A DNA stretch of 64,000 nucleotides from Burkholderiales bacterium (GTDB lineage: Bacteria > Pseudomonadota > Gammaproteobacteria > Burkholderiales > Ga0077523), in NCBI GenBank assembly GCA_019747905.1, contig JAIEQG010000038.1, forward strand, positions 31,944 through 95,943. The letters run 5' to 3'. The number at the start of each line of letters is the position of its first letter. The stretch's first letter is position 1. The notes under the pieces were generated by a model. The model did no database searches and was not told the DNA's origin. It worked only from the letters and a program-made list of their open reading frames with translations. Positions 17,814-27,417 of the stretch are shown here, in pieces. A program made the translations under genes and the position numbers.

Positions 17814-18449
17814 ATGCTCAAGCCTCAGGATGTCTGCCTGCTGCTCAAGATCGTGGCGCGCGGCCCCGAGCCCTGGAGCTATACCCAGCTCGCCTGGGAA
17901 CTGGGCATGTCCGCCTCGGAGGTCCACGCGGCGGTCAAGCGCTGCGGTGAAGCGGGGCTGCTTCGGCTGAACGAAGGCTGGGGCGTGCCGGATGCCAGGG
18001 GGCTGGACGAACTGCTGATCTACGGTGTGCGGTACGTCTGGGCCGCGGAGCGGGGTGGGCTGACCCTGGGGCTGCCGACGGCCGAGTCCGCGGCGCCGCT
18101 CAAGGACCTGCTGCCGCCGACCGACGAGCCGCCGGCCGTGTGGCCCGATCCGGCGGGCGAAATCCGCGGCGTCGCGCTGGAGCCGCTGTACAAGTCGGTA
18201 CCGGTCGCGGCAATCCGCGATCCGGTGCTGCACGAACTGTTCGCCCTGGTCGATGCGATCCGGAGCGGTCCGGAAGCGGTGCGCGTCATCGCGATCCGCG
18301 AACTGCGCAAGCGCCTGGGCACCGACCGCTCGGGTGCCGTACCCAAGATCTCCCACGCCGCCGGGCCGCAGCGCCACGCGGCGCATCAGGTTCTCTCGAA
18401 AGACAAAGATGGCAAAGAAAGACAGCGCGTACACCGCGGAAGACATTGA
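17814..18449 (+). CDS. winged-helix DNA-binding protein overlapping parE
   Basis: 211 residues. The N-terminal 60 form a MarR/Lrp-like winged helix: LKPQDVCLLLKIVARG, SYTQLAWELGMSASEVHAAVKRC, GLLRLNEGWGV. The rest is an alpha/beta region not recognised. The 3' end overlaps the start of parE by 41 bp in another frame, so the two are likely co-transcribed and the last residues (basic, low complexity) may not matter. A perfect palindrome lies just before the start codon. Confidence 0.75.
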   Translation: MLKPQDVCLLLKIVARGPEPWSYTQLAWELGMSASEVHAAVKRCGEAGLLRLNEGWGVPDARGLDELLIYGVRYVWAAERGGLTLGLPTAESAAPLKDLLPPTDEPPAVWPDPAGEIRGVALEPLYKSVPVAAIRDPVLHELFALVDAIRSGPEAVRVIAIRELRKRLGTDRSGAVPKISHAAGPQRHAAHQVLSKDKDGKERQRVHRGRH

Positions 18450-20400
18450 GATCCTCGAGGATCTCTCGCCGATCCTGCATCGGCCGGGGATGTACACCGA
18501 TCCGGTCAATCCCAACCATGCGCTGGTCGAGATCATCGACAACGCGGCGGACGAAGGGCTGGCGGGCTTCGCGAAGAACGTCGTGGTGACCTTGTACGAG
18601 GACGGCTCGGCGGAAGCCGTGGACGACGGCCGCGGCATCCCCGTGGACATCCACCCGAAGAAGAAGGTGCCGGCGGTGCAGGTGATCTTCACCACGCTGC
18701 ACTCCGGCGGCAAGTTCCGCAAGACGGACAAGGACGCCGTCTATCGCATCGCGGGCGGTCTGCATGGCGTCGGCGTGTGCGTGAGCAACGCTCTGTCGAC
18801 GAAGCTCGAGGTGGACGTGAAGCGCGATGGCGCTGCCTGGCGCATCGTGTTCGGCCCCAACGGCCAGTTGAAGGAGCCGCTGCGGAAGACCGGCAATGCC
18901 GGTCCGCGCGAGACCGGCACGCGCGTGCGCTTCTGGCCCGACGCGAAGTATTTCGATTCGCCGAGGATAGTGCCGGGCGATATCGCTGCGCTCCTGCGCG
19001 CGAAGGCGATGTTGCTGCCGGGGGTGAAGTTCACCCTGAACGTCGAGAAAGGCGGCAAGTTCGAGACGACGCAATGGCATTTCCCCGAAGGCATCCGCGG
19101 CTACTTCGCGAATGCCATGGTGGGTGCGGAACCGGTGGCGTCGAGCTTCCTGGGCGAGCGCTACATCAGTGCGCAGTCGGAATCCGACAGCTTCGCCGAA
19201 GGCGAAGGCGCGTTGTGGGCGATCGCGTGGACGGCCGATGGCGACCTGGTGAACGAGAGCTACGTGAACATGATCCCGACGCGGCACGGCGGCACCCACG
19301 TGTCGGGGCTGCGCGAAGGGGTCTACAACGCCATCCGCAACTTCATCGACCTGCACGCCATGGGGCAGCGCGGTCTCAAGGTCGTGCCGGAAGACGTCTG
19401 GTCCCGCGCCAACTATGTGCTTGCGGTGAAGATGCTCGACCCGCAGTTCAAGGGCCAGGTAAAGAACGAACTCATCTCGCGCGACGCGGTGAAGCTCACC
19501 GCGCAGATGGTGCGCGACCCGTTCGAACTCTGGCTGAACCAGCATGTGGACGAAGGCAAGCGCATCGCCGACCTGGTGCTCCGACAGGCGATGGCGCGCA
19601 CGCGCGCGGCGCAGAAGGTGGAGCGGCGCAAGAGCTCGGGCGTGGCCGTGCTGCCCGGCAAGCTCACCGATTGCGCATCGGACGATCCGGATCGCAACGA
19701 ACTCTTCATTGTCGAGGGCGACAGCGCCGGCGGGTCGGCCAAGCAGGCACGCGACAAGGAGTTCCAGGCCGTGCTGCCCCTCAAGGGCAAGCCGAAGAAC
19801 ACCTGGCAGGACTCCCCCGACACGCTCTACGCCAACAAGGAGATCGAGGCGATCGCCTTGGCGGTGGGCGTCGACCACCACAAGGCTGGCGACAACCCCG
19901 ATCTTTCGGGGCTGCGCTACCGCAAGGTCATCATCCTCGCCGATGCCGACGTGGACGGCTCGCACATCCAGGTGCTGCTGCTCACGCTGTTCTTCCGGCA
20001 TTTTCCGAAGCTGATCGAGAAGGGCCATGTGTACGTGGCGCAGCCGCCGCTGTTCCGCATCGACGTGCCCGCCCACGGCAAGAACAAGCCGGCGCGCAAG
20101 CTCTATGCGCTCGACAAGCAGGAGCTCGCGAGTCTCGAGGAGAAGCTCGAGGACGAAGGGGTCAAGGAGGGCGCGTGGACGGTCAGTCGCTTCAAGGGTC
20201 TGGGCGAGATGAGCCCGGAACAATTGTGGGAGACCACGCTCAATCCCGATACGCGACGGATGCTGCCGGTACTGGTGGAGGACGGCCAGCTCGAGGCCTC
20301 GAACGACATCTTCAACATGATGATGGCGAAGGAGAACGCGTCGCAGCGACGGGAGTGGATGGAGACGTACGGCAATCTCGTGGATGCGGATATCTCGTGA
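18409..20400 (+). CDS. parE: DNA topoisomerase IV subunit B
   Basis: 663 residues, GHKL ATPase plus TOPRIM. The ATP site is IIDNAADE (residues 42-49), DDGRGIP and GGLHGVGVCVSNALS; the TOPRIM part has EGDSAGGSAKQARD (about 435), PLKGKPKNTW and DADVDGSHI (about 510); the C terminus has RFKGLGEM. The PLKGK region and the shorter C terminus (no GyrB insert) support ParE over GyrB, as does the downstream parC. It decatenates daughter chromosomes with ParC. ATG 18409 is inside the end of the preceding winged-helix gene. Confidence 0.93.
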   Translation: MAKKDSAYTAEDIEILEDLSPILHRPGMYTDPVNPNHALVEIIDNAADEGLAGFAKNVVVTLYEDGSAEAVDDGRGIPVDIHPKKKVPAVQVIFTTLHSGGKFRKTDKDAVYRIAGGLHGVGVCVSNALSTKLEVDVKRDGAAWRIVFGPNGQLKEPLRKTGNAGPRETGTRVRFWPDAKYFDSPRIVPGDIAALLRAKAMLLPGVKFTLNVEKGGKFETTQWHFPEGIRGYFANAMVGAEPVASSFLGERYISAQSESDSFAEGEGALWAIAWTADGDLVNESYVNMIPTRHGGTHVSGLREGVYNAIRNFIDLHAMGQRGLKVVPEDVWSRANYVLAVKMLDPQFKGQVKNELISRDAVKLTAQMVRDPFELWLNQHVDEGKRIADLVLRQAMARTRAAQKVERRKSSGVAVLPGKLTDCASDDPDRNELFIVEGDSAGGSAKQARDKEFQAVLPLKGKPKNTWQDSPDTLYANKEIEAIALAVGVDHHKAGDNPDLSGLRYRKVIILADADVDGSHIQVLLLTLFFRHFPKLIEKGHVYVAQPPLFRIDVPAHGKNKPARKLYALDKQELASLEEKLEDEGVKEGAWTVSRFKGLGEMSPEQLWETTLNPDTRRMLPVLVEDGQLEASNDIFNMMMAKENASQRREWMETYGNLVDADIS

Positions 20401-20450
20401 AGGGCAGCCTCGGCATGAATGGCATTGCCGTCGAAACGGACGTGATGTTG

Positions 20451-20540
20451 CCCCCATCCCAACCTTCCCCCGGCAAAGCCGGGGGAAGGGGTGAAGGTTC
20501 CCTCCCCCGGCTTTGCCGGGGGAGGGCTAGGGTGGGGGCA
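20451..20540. repeat. paired-hairpin G/C repeat, copy 1 (overlaps a gene start)
   Basis: Two adjacent hairpins, CCTTCCCCCGGC-AAA-GCCGGGGGAAGG and CCCTCCCCCGGC-TTT-GCCGGGGGAGGG, flanked by complementary ends CCCCCATCCCAACC and TAGGGTGGGGGC. Same family as the copies near 23.6, 27.3, 43.1, 49.2, 52.1 and 63.7 kb. The right end lies at the start of the DUF3859-like gene. Confidence 0.85.
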
Positions 20541-20981
20541 GCTCTTGCGCTCGCCACTGTCGGCGCGACCTCGTTCGTCTACGCCCAAGGCATCCCTACC
20601 GGCGAGATCACCGAGTACGGCCTCTACACCATCGTCAACGGCAAGCCCGCCCTGGAGAAGCAGACCGACAAGGTACCCGCCCGCAAGGGCGTGCGGTTCG
20701 GCTTCTGCGCCGACTTGGCGGGCCTCAACGACAGCGGCGGCAAGACGATGCTTTCGGAGTTCGTGCGGCATCCGGTGCTCACACAGCCGAACGGCATCGA
20801 GACCAACGGCTGGAATGCCCCGCACATGGTCGCGGTGATGAACGGCCGCGGCCGCTGGTGCGGTGGCCACGAACTTCGCAACGACTGGCAGCTCGTCCCC
20901 GGCAAATGGCGTTTCGTCGTGACCGACGGCGTGCGCGACATCGTGGTTCAGGATTTCGAAGTCGTCGCCGATGGAAAATAA
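20532..20981 (+). CDS. DUF3859-like exported protein, start inside a repeat
   Basis: 149 residues from GTG 20532. The signal peptide is short ([18 protein letters not shown]) and the mature part [40 protein letters not shown]-less [17 protein letters not shown] resembles DUF3859 as remembered. The GTG and the Shine-Dalgarno-like GGAGGG before it both lie in the paired-hairpin repeat. An ATG at 20415 is also in frame but would translate the whole repeat. The repeat therefore seems to have replaced the original 5' end. It sits between parE and parC; its stop is 10 bp before parC. Confidence 0.7.
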   Translation: MGAALALATVGATSFVYAQGIPTGEITEYGLYTIVNGKPALEKQTDKVPARKGVRFGFCADLAGLNDSGGKTMLSEFVRHPVLTQPNGIETNGWNAPHMVAVMNGRGRWCGGHELRNDWQLVPGKWRFVVTDGVRDIVVQDFEVVADGK

Positions 20982-20991
20982 GGATCGAAGC

Positions 20992-23439
20992 ATGGAAGAC
21001 CAGAGAGACCTGTTCGACGAGGCCGGCGGCGACACCGCGGTGGCACCGCCACCGCCGAAGAACGAAGCCCCGCAGGCGCCCCGCGCGCCTGCGGGCGGTG
21101 GTGGCGGGGACGGCAAGCTGCCGCCGCATTTCGCACCGATGGAAGGCGAGTTCGGCGATGCGCTGCCGATCGGACGTTATGCCTCCTTGCAGTACCTGCA
21201 GTACGCCATCGCCACGGTGAAGGACCGCGCGCTGCCGCGGGTGGGCGACGGACAGAAGCCGGTGCAGTCTCGCATCCTCTATGCGATGTGGGACATGAAC
21301 GGGCGTGCGGGCACGCCGCGCAAGAAGTCGGCGCGCGTGGTCGGTGACGTGCTCGGCAAGTTCCATCCGCACGGTGATCAATCCGTCTACGACGCCCTGG
21401 TGCGGCTCGCGCAGGATTTCACCCTGCGCTACCCGCTGATCGACGGCGAAGGCAACTTCGGCTCGCGCGACGGCGACGAACCTGCCGCCATGCGGTACAC
21501 GGAAGCGCGGCTCACGAAGTTCTCCGAAGTGCTGCTGGCGGAGCTCGATCAGGGCACCGTGGACTTCGTGCCGAACTACGACGGTTCCACGGAGGAACCT
21601 TCTGTGCTGCCCGCCCGGCTGCCCGTGCTGCTGCTGAACGGGGCTTCCGGTATCGCGGTGGGCATGGCGACGGAGATTCCCAGCCACAACCTGGTGGAAG
21701 TGGGCAACGCGGCCATCGCGATGATCCGCAATCCGAAGCTGAAGACGGCCGATATCGTCCAGCACATCCAAGGCCCGGATTTTCCCGGTGGGGCGCAGAT
21801 CATCACACCGCGCGACGAGCTGATCGCTGCCTACGAGAGTGGACGGGGTTCGGTGCGCGTGCGCGCGCGTTGGACCATCGAGCGGCTCGCGCGCGGCCAA
21901 TGGCAGATGGTCGTGACCGAATTGCCGCCCGGAACGTCGACGCGCAAGGTGCTGGAGGAGATCGAAGGGCTCACCAACCCGGTGCCCAAGCCCGGCAAGA
22001 AGTCGCTCACGCCGGAGCAACAGCGCGAGAAGGGCCTGATGCTGTCGATGCTCGACAAGGCACGCGACGAATCCGACCGTACCCACCCGGTGCGCCTGGT
22101 GCTGGAGCCGAAGACCTCGAAGGTGGACGAGACCGAGTTCGTCAACCTGCTGCTCGCCAAGACCAGCCTGGAAGGCAACGCGTCCATCAATCTGGTGATG
22201 GTGGGCCTCGACGGCCGGCCTACGGGCAAGTCGCTGCGCGAGATGCTGCTCGAATGGACCGAATTCCGGCTCGCCACCGTGACACGCCGGACGCAGTTCC
22301 GTCTGGATCAGGTCCTCGATCGCATCCACGTGCTCGAAGGCCGGATGATCGTCCTGCTCAACGTGGACAAGGTCATCAAGGTGATCCGCAATGCCGACGA
22401 GCCGCGGGCGGAGCTGATGGCGGCGTTCTCGCTGACCGAACGGCAGGCCGAAGACATCCTCGAAATGCGCCTGCGGCAACTGGCGAAGCTGGAACACATC
22501 AAGGTCGAGCAGGAACTCGACGCCAAGCGCAAGGAACAGAAGGATCTCGAGAAGATCCTCGGATCGCGCAAGGCGCTCGAGAACCTGGTGGTGAAGGAGA
22601 TCGAGGCCGACATGAAGACCTTCGGCGATGCGCGCCGGACGGTCATCCAGGTCTCGGAGAAGGCGGTGATGGCTGCGCCCGTCATCGACGAGCCGATCAC
22701 CGTGATCTTCTCGCGCAACGGCTGGATCCGCGGGCGCCAAGGCTGGGAGGTGGACGCATCGGCCCTGTCCTTCAAGGAGGGCGACGGTCTGCAGACGCTG
22801 ATCCAGTGCCGCACCGTCGACCCGGTGGTATTCCTCGACTCCAAGGGCCGCACCTATTCGGTCGAGGCGACTGCGCTGCCGTCCGGTCGTGGCGATGGCG
22901 TACCGGCCTCGTCGCTCGTGGAAGTGCAGGATGGCGCCAAGATTCTCTACTGCCTCGCCGGCAAGGCCGAGACGCAGGTGCTCGTGGCGTCGACCGGCGG
23001 CTACGCGTTCCACACCAAGCTGGCCGACATGGTTTCGAATCGTCGGGCCGGCCGCGAGTTCATGTCGCTCGAAGAGACCGAGACGCCGGTGCCGCCGGTG
23101 ACGTTCACTGAAACGCCGGGAAGCTATGTCGCCTCCGTTTCCGAACACGGCAAGCTGCTGCTCGTGCAGTTGTCCGAACTCAAGTATCAGCCGAAGGGCC
23201 GCGGGCTGATCCTGATGGGACTCGACAAGGACGAGAAGCTGGTCGCGGTGCTCGTGTCCGATCTGCCGACGTTGACCGTGGTGGGTGTCGGGCGCGGCGG
23301 CAAGGAAAAGGAAGTCACGCTCGGCAAGCGGGAGCTCGGACACTTCGCCAGCACGCGCGCACACAAGGGGCGGGTGTTGCCGGAGAAGGTGAAGCCGACA
23401 GGGTTCAAGGTGGTGCCGAAGCTCGAGTTGAATGGGTGA
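20992..23439 (+). CDS. parC: DNA topoisomerase IV subunit A
   Basis: 815 residues. After a proline/glycine-rich N-terminal tail of about 40 residues comes the breakage-reunion domain: catalytic Tyr in [10 protein letters not shown] (near residue 170), [40 protein letters not shown], then the coiled coil [24 protein letters not shown] and a C-terminal beta-pinwheel. The position equal to E. coli ParC Ser80 is Gln, the Glu84 position Asp. ATG 20992 follows AAGGAT; an earlier ATG (20971) overlaps the upstream gene. Confidence 0.93.
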   Translation: MEDQRDLFDEAGGDTAVAPPPPKNEAPQAPRAPAGGGGGDGKLPPHFAPMEGEFGDALPIGRYASLQYLQYAIATVKDRALPRVGDGQKPVQSRILYAMWDMNGRAGTPRKKSARVVGDVLGKFHPHGDQSVYDALVRLAQDFTLRYPLIDGEGNFGSRDGDEPAAMRYTEARLTKFSEVLLAELDQGTVDFVPNYDGSTEEPSVLPARLPVLLLNGASGIAVGMATEIPSHNLVEVGNAAIAMIRNPKLKTADIVQHIQGPDFPGGAQIITPRDELIAAYESGRGSVRVRARWTIERLARGQWQMVVTELPPGTSTRKVLEEIEGLTNPVPKPGKKSLTPEQQREKGLMLSMLDKARDESDRTHPVRLVLEPKTSKVDETEFVNLLLAKTSLEGNASINLVMVGLDGRPTGKSLREMLLEWTEFRLATVTRRTQFRLDQVLDRIHVLEGRMIVLLNVDKVIKVIRNADEPRAELMAAFSLTERQAEDILEMRLRQLAKLEHIKVEQELDAKRKEQKDLEKILGSRKALENLVVKEIEADMKTFGDARRTVIQVSEKAVMAAPVIDEPITVIFSRNGWIRGRQGWEVDASALSFKEGDGLQTLIQCRTVDPVVFLDSKGRTYSVEATALPSGRGDGVPASSLVEVQDGAKILYCLAGKAETQVLVASTGGYAFHTKLADMVSNRRAGREFMSLEETETPVPPVTFTETPGSYVASVSEHGKLLLVQLSELKYQPKGRGLILMGLDKDEKLVAVLVSDLPTLTVVGVGRGGKEKEVTLGKRELGHFASTRAHKGRVLPEKVKPTGFKVVPKLELNG

Positions 23440-23461
23440 TGATGTGCCCTCGCCCTGACTC

Positions 23462-23587
23462 TCCCCCGGGGCAGCCGGCGCTGTGCGCCCCCTCCCTCCG
23501 CCCTTCCCCGGCACAGCCGGCGCTGTGCGCCCCCTCCCTCCGCCCTCCCCCGGGGCAGCCGGCGCTGTGCGCCCCCTCCCTCCGCCC
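23462..23587. repeat. three tandem 42-bp units
   Basis: Units 23462-23503, 23504-23545 and 23546-23587. Each has CAGCCGGCGCTGTGCGCCCC followed by CTCCCTCCGCCC; units 1 and 3 are identical as read, unit 2 differs at four positions. They abut copy 2 of the paired-hairpin repeat and look like expansion of its left hairpin arm. Confidence 0.85.
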
Positions 23588-23662
23588 TCCCCCGGCACTG
23601 CCGGGGGAGGGGACTTACGGCTCCTTCCCCCAGCTTTGCTGGGGGAAGGTCGGGATGGGGGC
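23588..23662. repeat. paired-hairpin G/C repeat, copy 2
   Basis: CCTCCCCCGGCACTGCCGGGGGAGG then CCTTCCCCCAGC-TTT-GCTGGGGGAAGG, ending GTCGGGATGGGGGC. Lies between parC and the NitT/TauT receptor gene. Confidence 0.8.
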
Positions 23663-23704
23663 ACGCGGTCTTCCTGGCAACAACGATCCCAAAGACCTCG
23701 GACG

Positions 23705-24712
23705 ATGAAGCTGCTCAGAGCCCTGCTGCTGTCCCTGATCGCAGTCGTCGCATCCGCGCACGCTGCCCCGCCCGAGAAGCCCAACCTCACCATAGCCGTC
23801 GGCGGCAGGGCCACGCTCTACTACCTGCCATTGACGCTGGCCGAACGCCTCGGTTACTTCCGCGACGAAGGCCTCGAAGTGGAGGTGCTCGATTTTCCGG
23901 GCGGTGCAAAGGCGTTGCAGGCACTGATCGGCGGCAGTGCCGACATCGTCTCCGGTGGCTTCGAGCACACGCTCCAGATGCAGGCGAAGGGGCAGAAGGT
24001 CCAGGCGTTCGTCCTGCAAGGCAATGCCGCGCTGGCCCTCGGCCTCGCGAAAGGCAAGTTCGCTTCCTACGCGGGACCGCAGGATCTCAAGGGCCGCAAG
24101 ATCGGGGTCACGGCACCGGGCTCGAGCACGCACACGTTCCTCAACCACCTGCTCGCGTCGGCGAAACTGAAACCCGAGGACGTCTCGGTGATCGGTGTCG
24201 GTACCGGGGCCACGGCCGTGGCGGCGGGGCGCAGCGGTCAACTCGACGCCATCGCCAACGTGGAGCCGGCGATCGCGATGCTGGAGAAATCCGGCGATCT
24301 CAAGGTCGTGCACGAAACCTTCAGCGAAGCCGGCACCCGCGCGATCTACGGCGGTCCGGTGCCCTCCGCGTGCCTGTACGCGAAGCAGTCGTTCATCCAG
24401 GGCAACCCGAACACGGTGCAGGCGCTGACCAATGCCATGGTCAAGGCGCTGCGCTGGCTGCGCAAGGCCTCCGCCGACGATGTGATGAAGGTGATTCCGC
24501 CCGAGTACACCTTCGGTGACCGCGCGGTGTATGCCGCCGTCCTCGATCGCCTGCGCACCGTGTATTCGCTCGACGGAACGGTCACGTCCGAGGGCGTGGA
24601 ACGTTCCTATCGAACGACGGCGGCGAGCGATGCTTCGGTGCGCGACGCCGGTGCTGCCATCAGGCTCGACGAAGCGTGGACCAATGCGTTCGTTGCGAAG
24701 GTACCCCGCTGA
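23705..24712 (+). CDS. NitT/TauT-type ABC transporter substrate-binding protein (orphan)
   Basis: 335-residue periplasmic receptor of the SsuA/TauA/ThiY-like group. Signal peptide MKLLRALLLSLIAVVASAHA, then LTIAVGGRATLYYLPLTLAERLGYFRDEGL, VLDFPGGAKALQALIGGSADIV and KGRKIGVTAPGSSTHTFLN. Ligands of this group include sulfonates, nitrate, pyrimidine precursors and riboflavin; the sequence does not decide. No permease or ATPase gene lies beside it, so it must work with a transporter encoded elsewhere. Confidence 0.88.
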   Translation: MKLLRALLLSLIAVVASAHAAPPEKPNLTIAVGGRATLYYLPLTLAERLGYFRDEGLEVEVLDFPGGAKALQALIGGSADIVSGGFEHTLQMQAKGQKVQAFVLQGNAALALGLAKGKFASYAGPQDLKGRKIGVTAPGSSTHTFLNHLLASAKLKPEDVSVIGVGTGATAVAAGRSGQLDAIANVEPAIAMLEKSGDLKVVHETFSEAGTRAIYGGPVPSACLYAKQSFIQGNPNTVQALTNAMVKALRWLRKASADDVMKVIPPEYTFGDRAVYAAVLDRLRTVYSLDGTVTSEGVERSYRTTAASDASVRDAGAAIRLDEAWTNAFVAKVPR

Positions 24713-24766
24713 CGGTGGGCAGCGGCGTCGTGGTCGCTCCCGGTGCGCGCACCGCTTGCGTGACCG

Positions 24767-25276
24767 CTACTTCGGGTACTCGACGGTGGCCTTGATGGGT
24801 TTGCCGGAGACGGCATCCACTTCCACCGTCGCTTTCCTGTTTTCCGGCAGGGCCAGCGTATAGGTGTAGTAAGGCACGCCGCGCATGCTGATCGACAGCT
24901 CCATGCGGGTCAGTCGCGTCGGAGGTACGAACACCACCGGCGCGACGGCACGGGCTGCCGGCTCTGCCACCTTCGCGCGTTGGTACATCTCGTAGCGCAC
25001 CAGCCCGGTCTTCTTGTCGAAGGTCAGCGGGGCGGAGTCACCGGGTTTGCACTGCGTCAGTCCGACGCTGCCGTCCTTGCCGACGATGCGCACGTAGTAG
25101 CCGTCCTCGGGCTTGTCGGTCAGTTCCTGCCAGCCGGTCACGGCGCCCTCGCGCGCCGCCTGCGCTTTTGCGATGCAACCGTCGAGCGGGCTGGTGGCTT
25201 CGTCGGCCCACGCGGACAGGGACAGGGATATGAATGCGGCGAAGGCGAGCGCCCGCCGGGTTCCGGGAAGGATCAT
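24767..25276 (-). CDS. hypothetical exported protein, PepSY-like C terminus
   Basis: 169 residues, not firmly recognised. Signal peptide MILPGTRRALAFAAFISLSLSAWA. Two cysteines (DGCIAKAQ, TQCKPGD) could form a disulfide. The C terminus YYTYTLALPENRKATVEVDAVSGKPIKATVEYPK resembles a PepSY-type beta hairpin. It follows the exported cupin gene on the same strand 64 bp downstream, possibly co-transcribed. Periplasmic, function unknown. Confidence 0.65.
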   Translation of the reverse strand: MILPGTRRALAFAAFISLSLSAWADEATSPLDGCIAKAQAAREGAVTGWQELTDKPEDGYYVRIVGKDGSVGLTQCKPGDSAPLTFDKKTGLVRYEMYQRAKVAEPAARAVAPVVFVPPTRLTRMELSISMRGVPYYTYTLALPENRKATVEVDAVSGKPIKATVEYPK

Positions 25277-25340
25277 GATGTCTCCTGGTTAGGTCGATGT
25301 TGGAATCGTGTCTGCGACAGCGTGCGGCCGGGATTCGTTC

Positions 25341-25754
25341 TCAAGGCTTGAACACGTCCACTGCCACGACCACGGTCGGCACCGTGCCCTTGTTCTGCGC
25401 CCAGTGAACCACGCCCTTGCCTTCGGTCCAGCTGTCGCCGGGCTGATGCACCTTCACCCAATCGCCGTCGCGGCGCTCGGTCAACTCGCCGCTCACGAGG
25501 TGGGCGACGGTCGGACGGCCGTCGTGGCTGTGGTTCGCCACCACGCCGCCGGGCTCGATGGTGACGATGCGCAGGCGCAATTGCCTGCCTTCGACACTGT
25601 CGACTTCCTTCGACAGTTCGAGATAGGTCGGAGCGCTCACGGTGACGCCCTGATTGGCCGAAGGCGGGGTCTGTTGGCCCACGGCGACACCGACGCCGAA
25701 AGCTGCGGCGGCGATGGCGGTGCCCGCGATGGCGAGCGAAACGGCGCGATGCAT
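25341..25754 (-). CDS. exported cupin-domain protein
   Basis: 137 residues with an N-terminal hydrophobic segment (MHRAVSLAIAGTAIAAAAFGVGVAVG) and one cupin domain: RIVTIEPGGVVANHSHDGRPTVAHLVSGEL (His metal ligands) and PGDSWTEGKGVVHWAQN. Periplasmic or anchored; small-molecule sensor or enzyme. ATG 25754 follows GGGGAGAA. Divergent from the LarA-like gene. Confidence 0.78.
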   Translation of the reverse strand: MHRAVSLAIAGTAIAAAAFGVGVAVGQQTPPSANQGVTVSAPTYLELSKEVDSVEGRQLRLRIVTIEPGGVVANHSHDGRPTVAHLVSGELTERRDGDWVKVHQPGDSWTEGKGVVHWAQNKGTVPTVVVAVDVFKP

Positions 25755-25926
25755 GATGTTCTCCCCTGATTGTCGTTGGTCGACCGCGGTGCTGCGGCGA
25801 GCCGTGACCATACGCCGAACCGGGAGCGATTGCAGGTGGCGTTCGCCACGAATCGCCCGGCGCGTTACGATGCGGGTTCCCATGCGAGACGGGGCCCCGA
25901 GAAGCCCCCTGCCGGAGGTGAAGAGC

Positions 25927-27246
25927 GTGATTCCAGATCGTATCGAAGTGAGCATCGCGGGCGGACTCGATTTTCCGCTGCCGCCCATGGCGCGGGTGCG
26001 CCAGAAATTCGATCCGGCACGGCTGGACGACATCGCCGGTGCGGTGCGGCGCGAGTTCCAGCGCCCCGAAGTGCGGGCGAAGGTGAAGGCGGGGCAGTCC
26101 ATCGCGGTGGGTTGCGGCAGCCGAGGCGTGGCCAACATCGGGCTGATCGCACGTACGGTGATCGAGGAACTGCGCGCGTTGGGTACCAAGCCCTTCATCT
26201 TCCCGTGCATGGGAAGCCACGGTGCCGCGACCGCGGAAGGTCAGCGCAAGGTGCTCGAGACCTATGGCATCACGGAGGAGGCCACCGGCGTGCCGATCCG
26301 CGCGAGCATGGACACCGTGATCACCGGCCATCTCGAGGATGGAACGCCGGTGCACATGGATCGCAATGCGGCCGAAGCCGACGGCATCGTCGTCATCAAC
26401 CGCATCAAGCCGCACACGGGCTTCCGCGGCGCCACGGAAAGCGGACTCACCAAGATGCTGTCCATCGGCATCGGCAAGATCGTCGGCGCTGCCACCTACC
26501 ATCGGCACGGCATGGACCGCTTTCCCGAGCTTCTGCCGAAGATCCGCGACGTGCATCTCGCGAACCGCAACGTGCTGTTCGGTGTCGGCATCGTCGAGAA
26601 CGCATACGACGAGACCGCGCACGTCGAACTCGTGCTATCGGGAGAACTCGCCACGCGCGAACCGGTCCTGCAGGCAAGAGCCAAGGACCTGATGCCACGG
26701 CTCTTCTTCGACGAGATTGACGTGCTGATCATCGAGGAAATGGGCAAGAACATCTCGGGCGCGGGTTTCGACCCCAACATCACCGGCCGCAATCGCCGCA
26801 ACGTGCAGTGGTCCAACAAACCGATGGTGAAGAAGATCGTCGTGCTCGGCCTGACGCGCGTCTCGCACGGCAACGCCACCGGCATCGGCGGCGCCGACGT
26901 TGTCACCATGCGTCTGTTCCGCGATCTCGACGTGTCGTCCACCTACGCCAACGTGATCACGGCGGGCAACCTCGACGGTGCGGCGATCCCCATCGTGATG
27001 AACAACGACCACGAAGCCATCGCGCTGGCGGTGAAGACGGTGGTGCGCGTGAAGCCCGAAGGTTGTCGCGTGGTGCGCATCCGCAACACGCTGCATCTGT
27101 CGGAGATCGAAGTGTCCGCGCCCATGCTGGCAGAGGTGAGGGCGCAGCCGGAACGGTTCGAACTCGTCGCGCCGGCACATCCGTGGAGCTTCGATGGTCA
27201 GGGGAATCTGGGGCCGTTGACGGGACATATCGAGGCGGCGGCGTGA
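25927..27246 (+). CDS. LarA-like (lactate racemase N-terminal domain, DUF2088) protein
   Basis: 439 residues. The segment VGCGSRGVANIGLIARTVIEEL, MGSHGAATAEGQRKVLETYGIT, INRIKPHTGF and LTKMLSIGIGKIVGA matches the nickel-pincer lactate racemase N-terminal domain family as I know it, but the second half differs from true LarA. Many such proteins of unknown substrate occur beside catabolic genes. GTG 25927 is chosen because GGAGGTG precedes it by six bases; ATGs at 25870 and 25882 are in frame but lack such a site. Possibly an alpha-hydroxyacid epimerase. Confidence 0.7.
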   Translation: MIPDRIEVSIAGGLDFPLPPMARVRQKFDPARLDDIAGAVRREFQRPEVRAKVKAGQSIAVGCGSRGVANIGLIARTVIEELRALGTKPFIFPCMGSHGAATAEGQRKVLETYGITEEATGVPIRASMDTVITGHLEDGTPVHMDRNAAEADGIVVINRIKPHTGFRGATESGLTKMLSIGIGKIVGAATYHRHGMDRFPELLPKIRDVHLANRNVLFGVGIVENAYDETAHVELVLSGELATREPVLQARAKDLMPRLFFDEIDVLIIEEMGKNISGAGFDPNITGRNRRNVQWSNKPMVKKIVVLGLTRVSHGNATGIGGADVVTMRLFRDLDVSSTYANVITAGNLDGAAIPIVMNNDHEAIALAVKTVVRVKPEGCRVVRIRNTLHLSEIEVSAPMLAEVRAQPERFELVAPAHPWSFDGQGNLGPLTGHIEAAA

Positions 27247-27253
27247 AGCGCGG

Positions 27254-27343
27254 CCCCCTCCCCGACCCTCCCCCGGCTAAGCCGGGGGAGGGGGTGTACA
27301 GCTCCTTCCCCCACCGAAGGTGGGGGAAGGTCGGGATGGGGGC
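27254..27343. repeat. paired-hairpin G/C repeat, copy 3
   Basis: CCCTCCCCCGGC-TAA-GCCGGGGGAGGG and CCTTCCCCCACC-GAA-GGTGGGGGAAGG, with outer ends CCCCCTCCCCGACC and GGTCGGGATGGGGGCC. Begins eight bases after the LarA-like stop codon. Confidence 0.85.
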
Positions 27344-27417
27344 CGGCGTCCGCACAAAGCGCCGCTAGCCCGAAGTACTCCACGACACGACCAACCGCAC
27401 GACAACAACCTCGAGAG

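Noticed and set aside
18286..20457. 723-codon minus-strand frame opposite parE
   Set aside because: Shadow of parE; composition is typical of antisense frames.
23462..23587. CRISPR array
   Set aside because: The 42-bp units are directly adjacent with no unique spacers and no cas genes are present.
20779..23814. 1011-codon open frame on the minus strand opposite parC
   Set aside because: It mirrors parC in a GC-rich genome, has His/Arg-rich low-complexity composition and no domain; parC on the other strand is certain.
25927..27246. True lactate racemase (larA)
   Set aside because: The N-terminal domain is similar but no larB/C/E maturation genes are nearby and the C-terminal half differs.
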